64,000 nt of DNA, taken from positions 103,073 to 167,072 of the forward strand of contig CAXXDW010000002.1 in NCBI GenBank assembly GCA_963665575.2. Reading direction: 5' to 3'. This document shows, piece by piece, positions 47,858 through 56,815 of the stretch; position 1 is the stretch's first letter, and every line of letters begins with the position of its first letter. The DNA is from Rariloculus sp963665575. GTDB lineage: Bacteria > Pseudomonadota > Gammaproteobacteria > Steroidobacterales > Rariloculaceae. Made by a program: the position numbers and the translations under genes. A model generated the notes under the pieces. It saw only the letters and a program-made list of their open reading frames with translations, made no database searches and had not been told where the DNA came from.

Positions 47858-49047
47858 CCCTCCCAGTCGACGATCGCGAACTCGAATCGCTGATCGAGCT
47901 CTCAAGGCGCAGCCGCGCCAGGCTCGAGCGGCTGCACGAGGTTCTGACGAGTCCGGGCCACTACGGCGCGGGCGCCACTCAGGCGCAAGTCGTTTACGCG
48001 GAGAACAAGCTGCGGCTGCTCAGGCTCCTCGATGACGACGGCCAGCCGCAGAACGGCCCCCCGGTCCTTTTCATCCCTGCTCCGGTCAGCCGTTACTTCA
48101 TTCTGGACCTGATGCCGGGCCGATCCTTTGCGGGCTACGTCGCAGCCGCAGGTTTCGACGTCTACATCGCCGACTTCGGCGTGCCGACGCGCGAGGACCG
48201 CTTCTGCGATCTCGCCTACTATGTCGATGGCCTGATTCGCCGCTCGGTGCGGGCGATCCGCCGGACGAGCGGCGCCGCCGAAGTCAGCATCGTCGGCTAT
48301 TGCCTGGGCGGGATGCTGGCGCTGCTTTATTCGGCACTGAACCCGGGCACCGTGTCCCGGCTTGCGCTTCTGACGACGATGGTCGACGGCGACGTCGAGG
48401 GCGGAATCGCATGGATCGCCCATCGCATGGGGCTTGCGGGCGAGAGTTACGAGCAGCCACGGCTGGTGTCGGCCATCGAGATCAAGAGCTGGTTCGAGAT
48501 GCTGGCGCCGGGGTCCAACAGCCTCATCGGCCGCGTGTCGGACCTTTGGGATCGCCTCGACGACCCGCCGGAACGGTTGCGCGACGTGCGCACGATGGCG
48601 TCCTGGGTCGACGATGTCGTGCCGGCGCCCGGTCGATTGCTTGCCGAGATGCACCGCCAGTTCGGCCCCGGCCGCAACGGGCTCATGAAGGGCGAGGCTG
48701 CGGTCGGCAGCCGCAAGGTCGACATCGGCAACGTGACGATGCCGGTGCTGTCGGTATCGGCGGCACGAGACACGATCTCGCCGCCGGAAGGGGTCGACGC
48801 GATCGGTTCCATCGTGCCCCAGGCCGAAATCGTCAGGCTGCGCGGCGGGCACGTCGGCATCGTCGCCGGACGTGCCGCGGCCGGGCTCTGGCCGCGCGTC
48901 GTCGACTTTCTCGGCAGCGGCAACGGCAGCGGCACCGACAACGGAAACGGCAGCGGCGACGGAAACGGTACGGGCAACGGAAACGGCAGCGGCACCGGAA
49001 ACGACAGCGGCACCGGAAACGCCGCACCGGAGCGAGGCGATGTCTAG
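47854..49047 (+). CDS. phaC: PHA synthase, class III-like (PhaC)
   Basis: 397 residues from a TTG overlapping the previous stop. The alpha/beta-hydrolase fold has the PHA synthase lipase-like box GYCLGGML (nucleophile Cys, ~150), Asp in VSAARDTISPPEG (~310) and His in RGGHVGIV (~335). VLFIPAPVSRYFILDLMPGRSF is the typical start of the core. Size and the missing N-terminal domain fit class III rather than class I. The last ~45 residues are Gly/Asn/Ser repeats (GSGTDNGNGSG) added by a tandem repeat (48918-49020). It polymerises 3-hydroxyacyl-CoA on the granule surface. Confidence 0.9.
   Translation: MTLPVDDRELESLIELSRRSRARLERLHEVLTSPGHYGAGATQAQVVYAENKLRLLRLLDDDGQPQNGPPVLFIPAPVSRYFILDLMPGRSFAGYVAAAGFDVYIADFGVPTREDRFCDLAYYVDGLIRRSVRAIRRTSGAAEVSIVGYCLGGMLALLYSALNPGTVSRLALLTTMVDGDVEGGIAWIAHRMGLAGESYEQPRLVSAIEIKSWFEMLAPGSNSLIGRVSDLWDRLDDPPERLRDVRTMASWVDDVVPAPGRLLAEMHRQFGPGRNGLMKGEAAVGSRKVDIGNVTMPVLSVSAARDTISPPEGVDAIGSIVPQAEIVRLRGGHVGIVAGRAAAGLWPRVVDFLGSGNGSGTDNGNGSGDGNGTGNGNGSGTGNDSGTGNAAPERGDV
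48918..49020 (+). repeat. tandem repeat encoding the Gly/Asn/Ser tail of PhaC
   Basis: GGCAACGGCAGCGGCACC-type units, 6- and 12-base steps with 18-base periods, all in frame. Confidence 0.75.
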
Positions 49048-49906
49048 CCGCTACATGAGCTGGCGCGGGCAGCGGATCCACGTCACCGAAGCCGGCGTCG
49101 GGGATCCGCTGCTGCTGATCGCGGGTCTCGGCTGCAATACGGAAATGTGGGGCCCGTTCCTGAGCTACCTGCCCGAACGGCGCATGATCCGCTACGACGC
49201 GCCCGGTACGGGGCTCTCGAGCACGCCGGCCCACCCGATATCGGTCGCCGAACTCGCGCGCCTCACGGTGGCCGTGCTCGACGACTGCGGTATATCGAGC
49301 ACCGATGTGATCGGCTATTCCTATGGCGGCGGCGTCGCACAACAGTTGGCGTTCGAGTTTCCCGAGCGTGTCGAGCGGCTCGTGCTCGCGGCAACGACCT
49401 GCGGCGTCGGCATGCTGCTCGGTTCGCCCCGGGCGATGAGCGTGCTCGCGACGCCGTTTCGATACTACTCGCCGCACTACTTCGACCGCACCGCACCCAT
49501 GGCCTACGGCGGGCGCACGGCGCGCAACCCGCGGATCCGTCGTCAGATGATGCTGGCGCGGCACGCTCATCCGCCGAGCTACTACGGCTACGCCATGCAA
49601 TTGCTCGCGGGCACGAGTTGGTCGAGCCTGGGGCTTCTGGGCCGGATTTCTCACGAGACGCTCGTGATCTGCGGGGACGACGATCCGCTGATCCCGATCT
49701 TCAACCCCGAGTTTCTTGCCCGGCGGATTCCACGCGCGCAACTGGATATCGTGCCGGACGCCGGGCACCTGTTCTTGTGGGACGACGCCGAGAACACGGG
49801 CGGGCGCATCGGGCGGTTCATCGAACGCGGGCGCCGGCGAATGGACAACGTGATCAGTCTGCGGGCCCGAGGTTCGGCAACGGACCACCTCGCCGAAGTG
49901 AACTGA
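49040..49906 (+). CDS. intracellular PHA depolymerase-like alpha/beta hydrolase (PhaZ-like)
   Basis: 288 residues; the ATG at 49040 overlaps the phaC stop by eight bases. LLLIAGLGCNTEMWGPFLSYL, MIRYDAPGTGLSSTPAHPISV, nucleophile VIGYSYGGGVAQQLAFEFPERV (Ser ~100), LVICGDDDPLIPIFNPEFLARRIP (Asp) and VPDAGHLFLWDDAE (His) match the mcl-PHA depolymerase PhaZ of pseudomonads closely in order and spacing. Position right after phaC supports a role in polymer turnover. Confidence 0.82.
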   Translation: MSSRYMSWRGQRIHVTEAGVGDPLLLIAGLGCNTEMWGPFLSYLPERRMIRYDAPGTGLSSTPAHPISVAELARLTVAVLDDCGISSTDVIGYSYGGGVAQQLAFEFPERVERLVLAATTCGVGMLLGSPRAMSVLATPFRYYSPHYFDRTAPMAYGGRTARNPRIRRQMMLARHAHPPSYYGYAMQLLAGTSWSSLGLLGRISHETLVICGDDDPLIPIFNPEFLARRIPRAQLDIVPDAGHLFLWDDAENTGGRIGRFIERGRRRMDNVISLRARGSATDHLAEVN

Positions 49907-49957
49907 ATCGTTATGACGACCCAGAGAACCAAGGGGACCAGGAGGACCAGCACAACC

Positions 49958-50917
49958 ATGACGACCATCACTCTGAGGTACGCCGTTCCCACGGCGATGT
50001 TCTTCACGATTTGGGCCGGCGCCGCGCATGCGCAGGACTGTACGCCGTCGCAGTTCGGCGCCGACGACGAAATCGGCGCCGCGAGCCGCGTCACCGCCGA
50101 GAGCGTACTGGCCGCGATGAGCCTCGTCGGGGCGGGGCAGGTTCACCCGCTCGGCATCGTCATCGATCCAGACATGCCGGCCTTCGCGCCGCGCAAGATG
50201 ATGCTGCAGGTCGTGCAGCCGGGCCAGCACCACGGTCGTCCCCTGACCGGGGACTTCGGTTGGCCGATGAGCTACAACGACGACGTCAGCCAGCTCTGGT
50301 GGGGTATGGGGCCGCAGATCGACGGGCTCGGCCACCTCGGCGAGGACGGCATGTTCTACAACTGCACGCCCGGCAGCGATTTCGCGGCCATTACGGGGCT
50401 GCAGAAGTTTGGCATCGACAAAATTCCGCCGCTCGTCGCGCGCGGCGTGCTCATCGACATGGCCCGGCACTTCGGCGTTGCCGCGCTCGAGGGCGGTCAG
50501 GCCTTCGGCGTCGAGGACATCCAGGCCGCCGCCGAGGCGCAGGGCGTTGAGATCGAGACCGGCGACGTCGTGCTGTTCCATACGGGTTGGACCGACGCTC
50601 ACCTCTCGGACGATCCGGCCGCCTGGGTCGCGACGGAACCCGGGATCACCAACGCTGCGGCCGTGTACCTCGCCTCGCTCGAACCGCTCGCGGTCGGTGC
50701 GGACACCTGGGGCGTCGAAGCCGTGCCCGCGATCGACGGCGACCGGGTCTTCTACGGCCATGTGACCCTGCTCAAGGAGAACGGCATCTACATCCTCGAG
50801 ACGATGAACACGGGGAGGCTGGCCGAGGAAGGCGTCAGCGAGTTCCTGTTCGTTCTCGGCCAGCCCCGGCTCAAGGGCGCAGTGCAGATGCTCGTCAATC
50901 CCGTCGCGATCTGGTGA
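49958..50917 (+). CDS. secreted cyclase-family protein (kynurenine formamidase-like fold)
   Basis: 319 residues from the ATG at 49958, 12 bases after AGGAGG; an ATG at 49913 would place 15 polar residues before the signal peptide. The signal (RYAVPTAMFFTIWAGAAHA/QD) is followed by the PF04199 plan: ADDEIGAASRVTAESV, GQHHGRPLTGDFGWPMSYND, PQIDGLGHLGEDGMFYN (in place of the H-x-G-T-H metal motif), ARGVLIDMARHFG, EIETGDVVLFHTGWTDAH and GADTWGVEAVPA. Such enzymes hydrolyse amides or lactones with a divalent metal; the substrate is unknown. Confidence 0.85.
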   Translation: MTTITLRYAVPTAMFFTIWAGAAHAQDCTPSQFGADDEIGAASRVTAESVLAAMSLVGAGQVHPLGIVIDPDMPAFAPRKMMLQVVQPGQHHGRPLTGDFGWPMSYNDDVSQLWWGMGPQIDGLGHLGEDGMFYNCTPGSDFAAITGLQKFGIDKIPPLVARGVLIDMARHFGVAALEGGQAFGVEDIQAAAEAQGVEIETGDVVLFHTGWTDAHLSDDPAAWVATEPGITNAAAVYLASLEPLAVGADTWGVEAVPAIDGDRVFYGHVTLLKENGIYILETMNTGRLAEEGVSEFLFVLGQPRLKGAVQMLVNPVAIW

Positions 50918-50939
50918 TCCGCCGGTCCGGCCTGGTGCC

Positions 50940-51060
50940 GAGGGACATCCTCCCGGGGCCGGACGCCAATAGGCATCCTCCCGGGGCCGGACGGGAGTAG
51001 ACATTCTCCGGGCGCCGACTGATACCCTCCTGCTGCTGACGGCTGACGGCTGACGGCCGG
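50940..51060 (+). repeat. intergenic short repeats
   Basis: CATCCTCCCGGGGCCGGACG occurs twice (26-33-base spacing) with a third decayed copy, followed by CTGACGG repeated four times, in the gap between 50917 and 51163. Confidence 0.6.
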
Positions 51061-51162
51061 CTGCGCGCGGCAGCCCCCGGAATTGTCCACGGCTGCATCC
51101 CCTGTTACGGTGGACCGAAACCATTGCCGTCCCGTGCAATGGCCATCGAGGGGGGATCGACC

Positions 51163-53253
51163 ATGGCCAGGAAACGTAAGGATGAGCGCCGGAATCCCGG
51201 GCGTCGCGACGAGAGCGGCGTTAGCCGGCGAGACTTCGTCAGGAGCGGCGCCGCGGCCGGCATTGGCGCCGCAGCCCTGCTCGACTCGGATGGAGCTCCT
51301 GCACAGCAGGCGTCGACCGGCGCCGCTGCGATTCAATGGGACTACGAAGCCGATGTCGTCATCGCGGGCGGGGGCTGTGCCGGCCTGACCGCGGCGATCC
51401 GGGCACGCGATCTCGGCGCGTCCGTACTCGTCATCGATCAGAACTTCGATCTCGGCGGCCGGATGCTGCACAGCGGTTCGTTCATCTCGCTCGGCGGCGG
51501 CGACCCGATCCAGCAAAGGGACATGAAGGGCGCGAGCGATGCGGACGGCTACGTCAGCGTGCCGCCGCTGGAGAATCCCGAGGAACTCGACGACGACGTG
51601 GAACTCCTCTTCACCGACATCACCGACTGGTCGGTGCTCGACATCAAGGCCCAGAACCCTTACCGCTACAACGAGCGAGAACTCGTGCGCGCCTGGGCCG
51701 AGAACTGCCCGGCGACGCGGCAGTTCCTCATGGACAACTACGTGCGTTTCAGCCGGATCAACGGCACGCACGGCGGCGGCGGCCTGTCGCGGGCGCGCGG
51801 TGCACGCTGTTTCTTCGTACTCGGCGACAAGACCGACATGAAGGCCGGCACGATCACGGCCGAGGACGCCGGCATGGCCGATCCGGAGCGCACGAGCCCG
51901 TTCGCGCCGGTCCAGATGTACAGCGCGAGTCCCTTCGTCGGTCCGAACACGGTTGCGAACGGCGTGGCGCTGTCACGGCCGCTCGAATTCTCGGCGCGCG
52001 AGAAGGGTGTCGAGTTCATGCTGCACCGCAGTTTCGACGAACTCGTTCGCGAGGAGCCCTTCGCGGGACGGATTCTCGGCATCCGGGCGCATTATTCGCC
52101 GCGTACCGACCCCGAGACCGGCGAGCGGCTCGAGAGCTACTGGCAAAACGGCAACATCGACGAGCGGCGCGAGGTCCTGCACATCCGGGCGCGCCGTGCC
52201 GTGATCCTGGCTTCCGGCGGTCACGCGGGCGATCCGGAGATCCGCGGCATGTTCTATCCGGCCATGCGCGAACCGGCCTTTCCGACGAGCGGCATGGCGC
52301 TGCAGGGTCCTCAAGGCCAGGATGCGAGCGCGCTCAAGGCGGGACTGCGCGTCGGAGCAAACCTCGCCGGCATGCAGCAAAACATTTCCTATTCGACGAC
52401 GTTTCACATCACGACGCGGCTCGCTACCCGCGATGCGTATACGACGATGATGCCGGGCCACCCGACCTTCGGCTATCGCGGTTCGGCGGGCCTCGACGTC
52501 GGTACGGCCGGTTTTGAAGAGTTCATCGCCGTCAACCAGGTCGGCAAGCGCTTTTTCAACGAGGTCAGGCTGCCGGTTCGGCCGGGGCTCAACCGCTATC
52601 CGGGCGACGGCGGCGCACCGGGCCGCGGGCTCGACCACAAGCCGCTCGACTGGCGCAACTGCCGCAAGGAGTGGGTCAGGCAGATGTACGGCTACGACCA
52701 CGGCCTCGATGCGGCGCTCGCGATGAACGAGGGATCCGAACCGCCGCATTACTATTCGGGACCGCTCTGGGCGATCTTCGACCAGGCGGCGGTGGAGCGA
52801 AACGAGTGGAAGCTGCGTTATCCCTACGTGGCGGACAACGGCTACTTCTTCACGGCCGACACGATCGAGGAACTGGCTGCGAAGATCCACGCCGGCCACG
52901 AGTTCCAGCGCGTGCCGTTGAAGTACCTGGCGGAGACGGTCGCGACCTGGAATGGCTACGTGGACGCGGGCGTGGATCCGGAGTTCGAGCGCGAGACCGA
53001 GGCGCCGATGCACGCGATCGCGACGCCGCCGTTCCATGCGCTGGCGATCATGGTGATCTGGCACGACTCCTACGGCGGGCTGCGCGTCAACGGACAGCAG
53101 CAGGTCATCGATATGCAGGGCGAGGTGATCCCGGGGCTCTACGCCGGCGGCGAGGCGGTCGGCGGCTTCAACAAGCACGGCCTCGGCAAGGGGCACGTGC
53201 ACGGCTACATCGCCGGGACGGAAGCTGCGAAGGACACGGATACGGATGTCTAG
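51163..53253 (+). CDS. Tat-exported FAD-dependent oxidoreductase (fumarate reductase / ketosteroid dehydrogenase type)
   Basis: 696 residues from the ATG at 51163 (GAGGGGGG upstream). The Tat signal VSRRDFVRSGAAAGIGAAALL is followed by the dinucleotide-binding motif ADVVIAGGGCAGLTAAIRA and a second FAD contact near the C-terminus (GLYAGGEAVGGFNKHGLGKGH). AVILASGGHAG and GKRFFNEVRLP are typical of the FAD_binding_2 family, whose members reduce fumarate-like acids or dehydrogenate steroids. The substrate is not evident. It follows the cyclase-family gene on the same strand. Confidence 0.88.
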   Translation: MARKRKDERRNPGRRDESGVSRRDFVRSGAAAGIGAAALLDSDGAPAQQASTGAAAIQWDYEADVVIAGGGCAGLTAAIRARDLGASVLVIDQNFDLGGRMLHSGSFISLGGGDPIQQRDMKGASDADGYVSVPPLENPEELDDDVELLFTDITDWSVLDIKAQNPYRYNERELVRAWAENCPATRQFLMDNYVRFSRINGTHGGGGLSRARGARCFFVLGDKTDMKAGTITAEDAGMADPERTSPFAPVQMYSASPFVGPNTVANGVALSRPLEFSAREKGVEFMLHRSFDELVREEPFAGRILGIRAHYSPRTDPETGERLESYWQNGNIDERREVLHIRARRAVILASGGHAGDPEIRGMFYPAMREPAFPTSGMALQGPQGQDASALKAGLRVGANLAGMQQNISYSTTFHITTRLATRDAYTTMMPGHPTFGYRGSAGLDVGTAGFEEFIAVNQVGKRFFNEVRLPVRPGLNRYPGDGGAPGRGLDHKPLDWRNCRKEWVRQMYGYDHGLDAALAMNEGSEPPHYYSGPLWAIFDQAAVERNEWKLRYPYVADNGYFFTADTIEELAAKIHAGHEFQRVPLKYLAETVATWNGYVDAGVDPEFERETEAPMHAIATPPFHALAIMVIWHDSYGGLRVNGQQQVIDMQGEVIPGLYAGGEAVGGFNKHGLGKGHVHGYIAGTEAAKDTDTDV

Positions 53254-53326
53254 AGCCTGCACCAAAGGAGTGGACGGCTGGAAGTCCGCTCTCATCCGTT
53301 CGCACAACCGATCGATGTCGTGAAAT

Positions 53327-54127
53327 ATGGCCCGATATCCTCCTCAATCGATCGACCCAGGGGGTGGCGATAGCGAGTTTTCGCGCTCGCGAATTCCTGT
53401 GGCGCAGCCTCCTGAAAGCGTCGACGCCCGGAGCGGCGCGCGTCCCGGGGATGGGGGTCACGACGATCCTGCGAGGCGAGCGAGCGCCGAGCGCTCCCGT
53501 GCCGACGAGGTTCACGAGCTGCAGGTCATCGTCTGGGACGTTCCGCCCACGGTCGAGTCCGGCGCGCGATTCGCACTGAAGGTCGGCCTGAAGTGCTCGG
53601 CCGCATGCCGGCCCGAGGGCTGGACGCTCGAGCTCTGCGACCACGACGGCAATGCTCGCGCGACGGCATCGCCGGGCGACGAAACCTGGCCCGGCACGGT
53701 CGGCCTGCATTACGCCGAAGTCACGCTCGAGGCGCCCGAGGAGGCCGGGCTCTACCGATGGCAGGCCGCGGTGGACGGCATCGACGCAACCACTGCGGCT
53801 GACGCGGCGATCCCTCACGCCCCGGCGGCAGCCGAGTTCGGCGTGCGCGTCGTGGCGAAACCGGAGTGCCTCGTGACGGTGCGAGCAGTCGATCGGAAGA
53901 ACCGCAAGCCGCTCGAGGGCGTTCGCGTGGTCGCGCATCCCTACCGGACCGCGACCGGCGGGGACGGCGTGGCGACACTCAGGGTCCCCAAGGGCGCGTA
54001 TCGGCTATTCGTTTCAGGCCGCGGCTACCTGCCGTTCCGCCACGAGGCCGCGATCGCCCGGGACGTGACGATCGAAGCCGAACTCGATCTCGATATCGAG
54101 CCCTCCGACGCCGATATCTGGTCCTGA
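53327..54127 (+). CDS. protein with carboxypeptidase-regulatory-like domain
   Basis: 266 residues. The first ~60 are low-complexity and polar, so the real start may lie later. VIVWDVPPTVESGARFALKVGLKC to GLYRWQAAVDG looks like an immunoglobulin-type beta sandwich; ECLVTVRAVDRKNRKPLEGVRVVAHPYRTATGGDGVATLRVPKGAYRLFVSGRGY is a carboxypeptidase-regulatory-like (CarboxypepD_reg) beta domain. No signal peptide is seen. It follows the flavoprotein on the same strand. Function unknown. Confidence 0.65.
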   Translation: MARYPPQSIDPGGGDSEFSRSRIPVAQPPESVDARSGARPGDGGHDDPARRASAERSRADEVHELQVIVWDVPPTVESGARFALKVGLKCSAACRPEGWTLELCDHDGNARATASPGDETWPGTVGLHYAEVTLEAPEEAGLYRWQAAVDGIDATTAADAAIPHAPAAAEFGVRVVAKPECLVTVRAVDRKNRKPLEGVRVVAHPYRTATGGDGVATLRVPKGAYRLFVSGRGYLPFRHEAAIARDVTIEAELDLDIEPSDADIWS

Positions 54128-54349
54128 TACGGGCAATTTCAGGAGTCTGCGCGCAACGCGTATACTTGGGGCGCAGGCGCCAAATTGTCTGTCAATTTGG
54201 AACTTGCGATTCAAGGATGGCGCACGGTCTCCGGGTGCCGGGCGCTGTTCGGACCAGCCCGGCTGGTACCGCGGCGGCCCGCGGCATGGATCCCGCCGCG
54301 TACCTGACTGCAACGCAACCTTCAGACGGGTTGCCACCGGAGGTGGATC

Positions 54350-56809
54350 ATGACTCCTAATGCGCCGAGATTGTTCACGATCCTGAGTCTGGCGGCGGCC
54401 TGCGCCGCGCTTCCGGCGGCTGTCCTTGCCCAGCAGGCCGGACTCCTCGAGGAGGTCGTCGTCACGGCCGAGCGCCGCGCGCTGTCACTTCAGGAAACGC
54501 CGATTTCGGTTGTCGCCTTCACCACCGAGAGCATCGAGTTCAAGGGCATCGAGACGATCGAGGACATCTCGACGTTCACGCCGAATCTCGACATCAAGGG
54601 CTCGAGGTTCTCCGGCAACAACAACCCCGTGTGGCAGATCCGCGGGCTGTCCGGCTACGGCGGCACGACATCGGAGCGCACGGCGGGCCTCTACATCGAC
54701 GGCATCTACGTGCCGCGCACGACGGGCCCCTTCCTGAACGTGCTTGACGTGGAGCGCATCGAGGTCCTGCGCGGCCCGCAGGGCACGCTGTTCGGGCGCA
54801 ACAGCACCGGCGGCGCGATCCGGATCTTCACGCAGCGGCCGGGCCCCGAGCGCGACGGCTACGTGAGGCTCGGCGTCGGCAACTTCGACCGGCGCGATCT
54901 GAGCGCGATGTTCAACGTGCCGGTCAGCGACAGCTTCTATCTGCGCGGCCAGTTCGCCTCGCTGAACCAGGACGGCTACGTGCGGCGCGGCCCGCAACTC
55001 CTCGGCGGCTCCGAGGACGTGGTCGGCCGGCTGCAGGCCCGGTTCGTGCCGAACGACACCGTCACCGTCGACATCAACTTCAGCCAGACGGAAGTCGATT
55101 CCGACGGCGGTGCGCAGGACCTCGCGATCTGGGACATGCGGCCCCACCAGGACTACGAAGGCAACTACGCCGACTGGCTGTCGGACTTTCTGCAGAACGC
55201 CGGTCAGCCGCGCCTGGACGTCTACAACGATCCGCGCGTCGTGCTCGACGACTACACGATGCCCGACTGGTGTTTCATCGACGACGGCGACCCCGACTGG
55301 GACCCCGCCTGCGAACAGTGGAACACGCTCGACTTCCAGCAGATCGACGCGACCGTCGAGTGGGAGATCAACGATACTCTGACGCTGACCTCGATTACCG
55401 GCATTTCGAGCTTCGAGAGCGCCGCCGTGAACGATGCGCAGCTTCTCGGTTTCTCGTGGACGCCGAGCGAGGTCAACTCCGACGTGTTCTACCAGGAGCT
55501 GCAGCTCAACGTCGGCCTCGAGCGGGTCAACCTCGTGGCCGGGTTCACGTATTTCGAGGAGAACGGCAGGTCGGATGCCGACGCTGCGCTGTCGGTCGTC
55601 GGCACGAGCAATTACTTCATCCAGCGACCGTTCGGCAACGCCTGGTCGGGCCTGCGTTCGCAGAACAACGTTCTGACCGAACCCGACGCCGAGGCCTACG
55701 GCCTTTTCCTCAATGCGACCGTCGACGTCACAGACAACCTCGGCATCACGCCGGGCGTGCGCTGGTCATTCGACGAGAAGAACGTGACGCAGACCGAGTT
55801 CGCGTCCGACAACTTCGTCCCGTTCGAGGGCGATCGCACGACGATCAACGCGAAAGAGGACTGGGACGAGGTCGACTGGCGGCTCACGCTCGACTACGAC
55901 ATCGCCGACAGTCACATGGTCTACGTGACTGCGTCGAAGGCGTTTCGCGCGGGAGCGTATTCCCTGCCGAGCGGCATGGGGGCGCCCGGTATCTCGGAGA
56001 ACTTCTCGGGCGAGCAGATCAGCGCGGACCTTGCACGTTCCCCGCCGTTCATACCTCCCGAGAGCGTCGAGAACCACGAGATCGGCCTGCGCACGGAGTG
56101 GCTCGACGGCCGCATCAGGTTCAACGTGACTTATTTCGACATGTTCTATTCCGACCGCCAGGGACCGGTGGCGATTCCCGATCCGACGACGAACACCGGC
56201 TTCATCATCCAGACGGTCGACACCGGGGACGTCGACATCTGGGGTGTCGAACTCGACGCGCAGTTCGGCATCACGGACAACTTCGCGCTCGACATGGCCG
56301 CCGGCAACGTCGACTACGAACTGCACGACATCTGCGGCAACAATGGCGACTTCCTGTTCCCCGGGCCGGTCGAGGAGAGCTATTCCCTCGGCGTCCGCTT
56401 CAACGTGCCGATGCAGACAGGCAGCAATCTCGCGGTGTCACTGAACTATGCCTACGTCGGCGATCAGGAGACGCATCCCGGCGGGACGCAAATGCGCTGC
56501 CCGAGCCCGGCTGCGCAGTGGTTCTTCGACTCGCGCTATACCAACGAGGCCTACGGTCTCTGGAACGCGCGCGTCAGGTACACGAGCACCGACGGGCGCT
56601 GGACGGGGACGCTGTTTGTCAACAACCTGACCGACGAGGTCTATTCGAACAACGCGAGCCGCGCCGGCGGCGGCTGGTGGGACTTCGTGGTTCCGGGCGT
56701 GGCCGGCGGGCTCGGCGTTCCCGAGCGCTCGGTCGTCCAGCATGTACGGGGCCGGCCGCGCGAGTATGGCGTGACGTTCCAGTACAACTTCGGCGACGGC
56801 GCGCGCTAG
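54350..56809 (+). CDS. TonB-dependent outer-membrane receptor
   Basis: 819 residues. GGAGGTGG precedes the ATG. Signal peptide (LFTILSLAAACAALPAAVLA/QQ), TonB box (LLEEVVVTAERR), plug (IEDISTFTPNLDIKG, IEVLRGPQGTLFGRNSTGGAIRIFTQRP) and barrel ending YGVTFQYNF. This EEVVVTAERR/GRNSTGGAI subclass is common in marine and sphingomonad-like bacteria for uptake of siderophores or small organics. The next gene starts 6 bases downstream. Confidence 0.93.
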   Translation: MTPNAPRLFTILSLAAACAALPAAVLAQQAGLLEEVVVTAERRALSLQETPISVVAFTTESIEFKGIETIEDISTFTPNLDIKGSRFSGNNNPVWQIRGLSGYGGTTSERTAGLYIDGIYVPRTTGPFLNVLDVERIEVLRGPQGTLFGRNSTGGAIRIFTQRPGPERDGYVRLGVGNFDRRDLSAMFNVPVSDSFYLRGQFASLNQDGYVRRGPQLLGGSEDVVGRLQARFVPNDTVTVDINFSQTEVDSDGGAQDLAIWDMRPHQDYEGNYADWLSDFLQNAGQPRLDVYNDPRVVLDDYTMPDWCFIDDGDPDWDPACEQWNTLDFQQIDATVEWEINDTLTLTSITGISSFESAAVNDAQLLGFSWTPSEVNSDVFYQELQLNVGLERVNLVAGFTYFEENGRSDADAALSVVGTSNYFIQRPFGNAWSGLRSQNNVLTEPDAEAYGLFLNATVDVTDNLGITPGVRWSFDEKNVTQTEFASDNFVPFEGDRTTINAKEDWDEVDWRLTLDYDIADSHMVYVTASKAFRAGAYSLPSGMGAPGISENFSGEQISADLARSPPFIPPESVENHEIGLRTEWLDGRIRFNVTYFDMFYSDRQGPVAIPDPTTNTGFIIQTVDTGDVDIWGVELDAQFGITDNFALDMAAGNVDYELHDICGNNGDFLFPGPVEESYSLGVRFNVPMQTGSNLAVSLNYAYVGDQETHPGGTQMRCPSPAAQWFFDSRYTNEAYGLWNARVRYTSTDGRWTGTLFVNNLTDEVYSNNASRAGGGWWDFVVPGVAGGLGVPERSVVQHVRGRPREYGVTFQYNFGDGAR

Positions 56810-56815
56810 CTCTTT

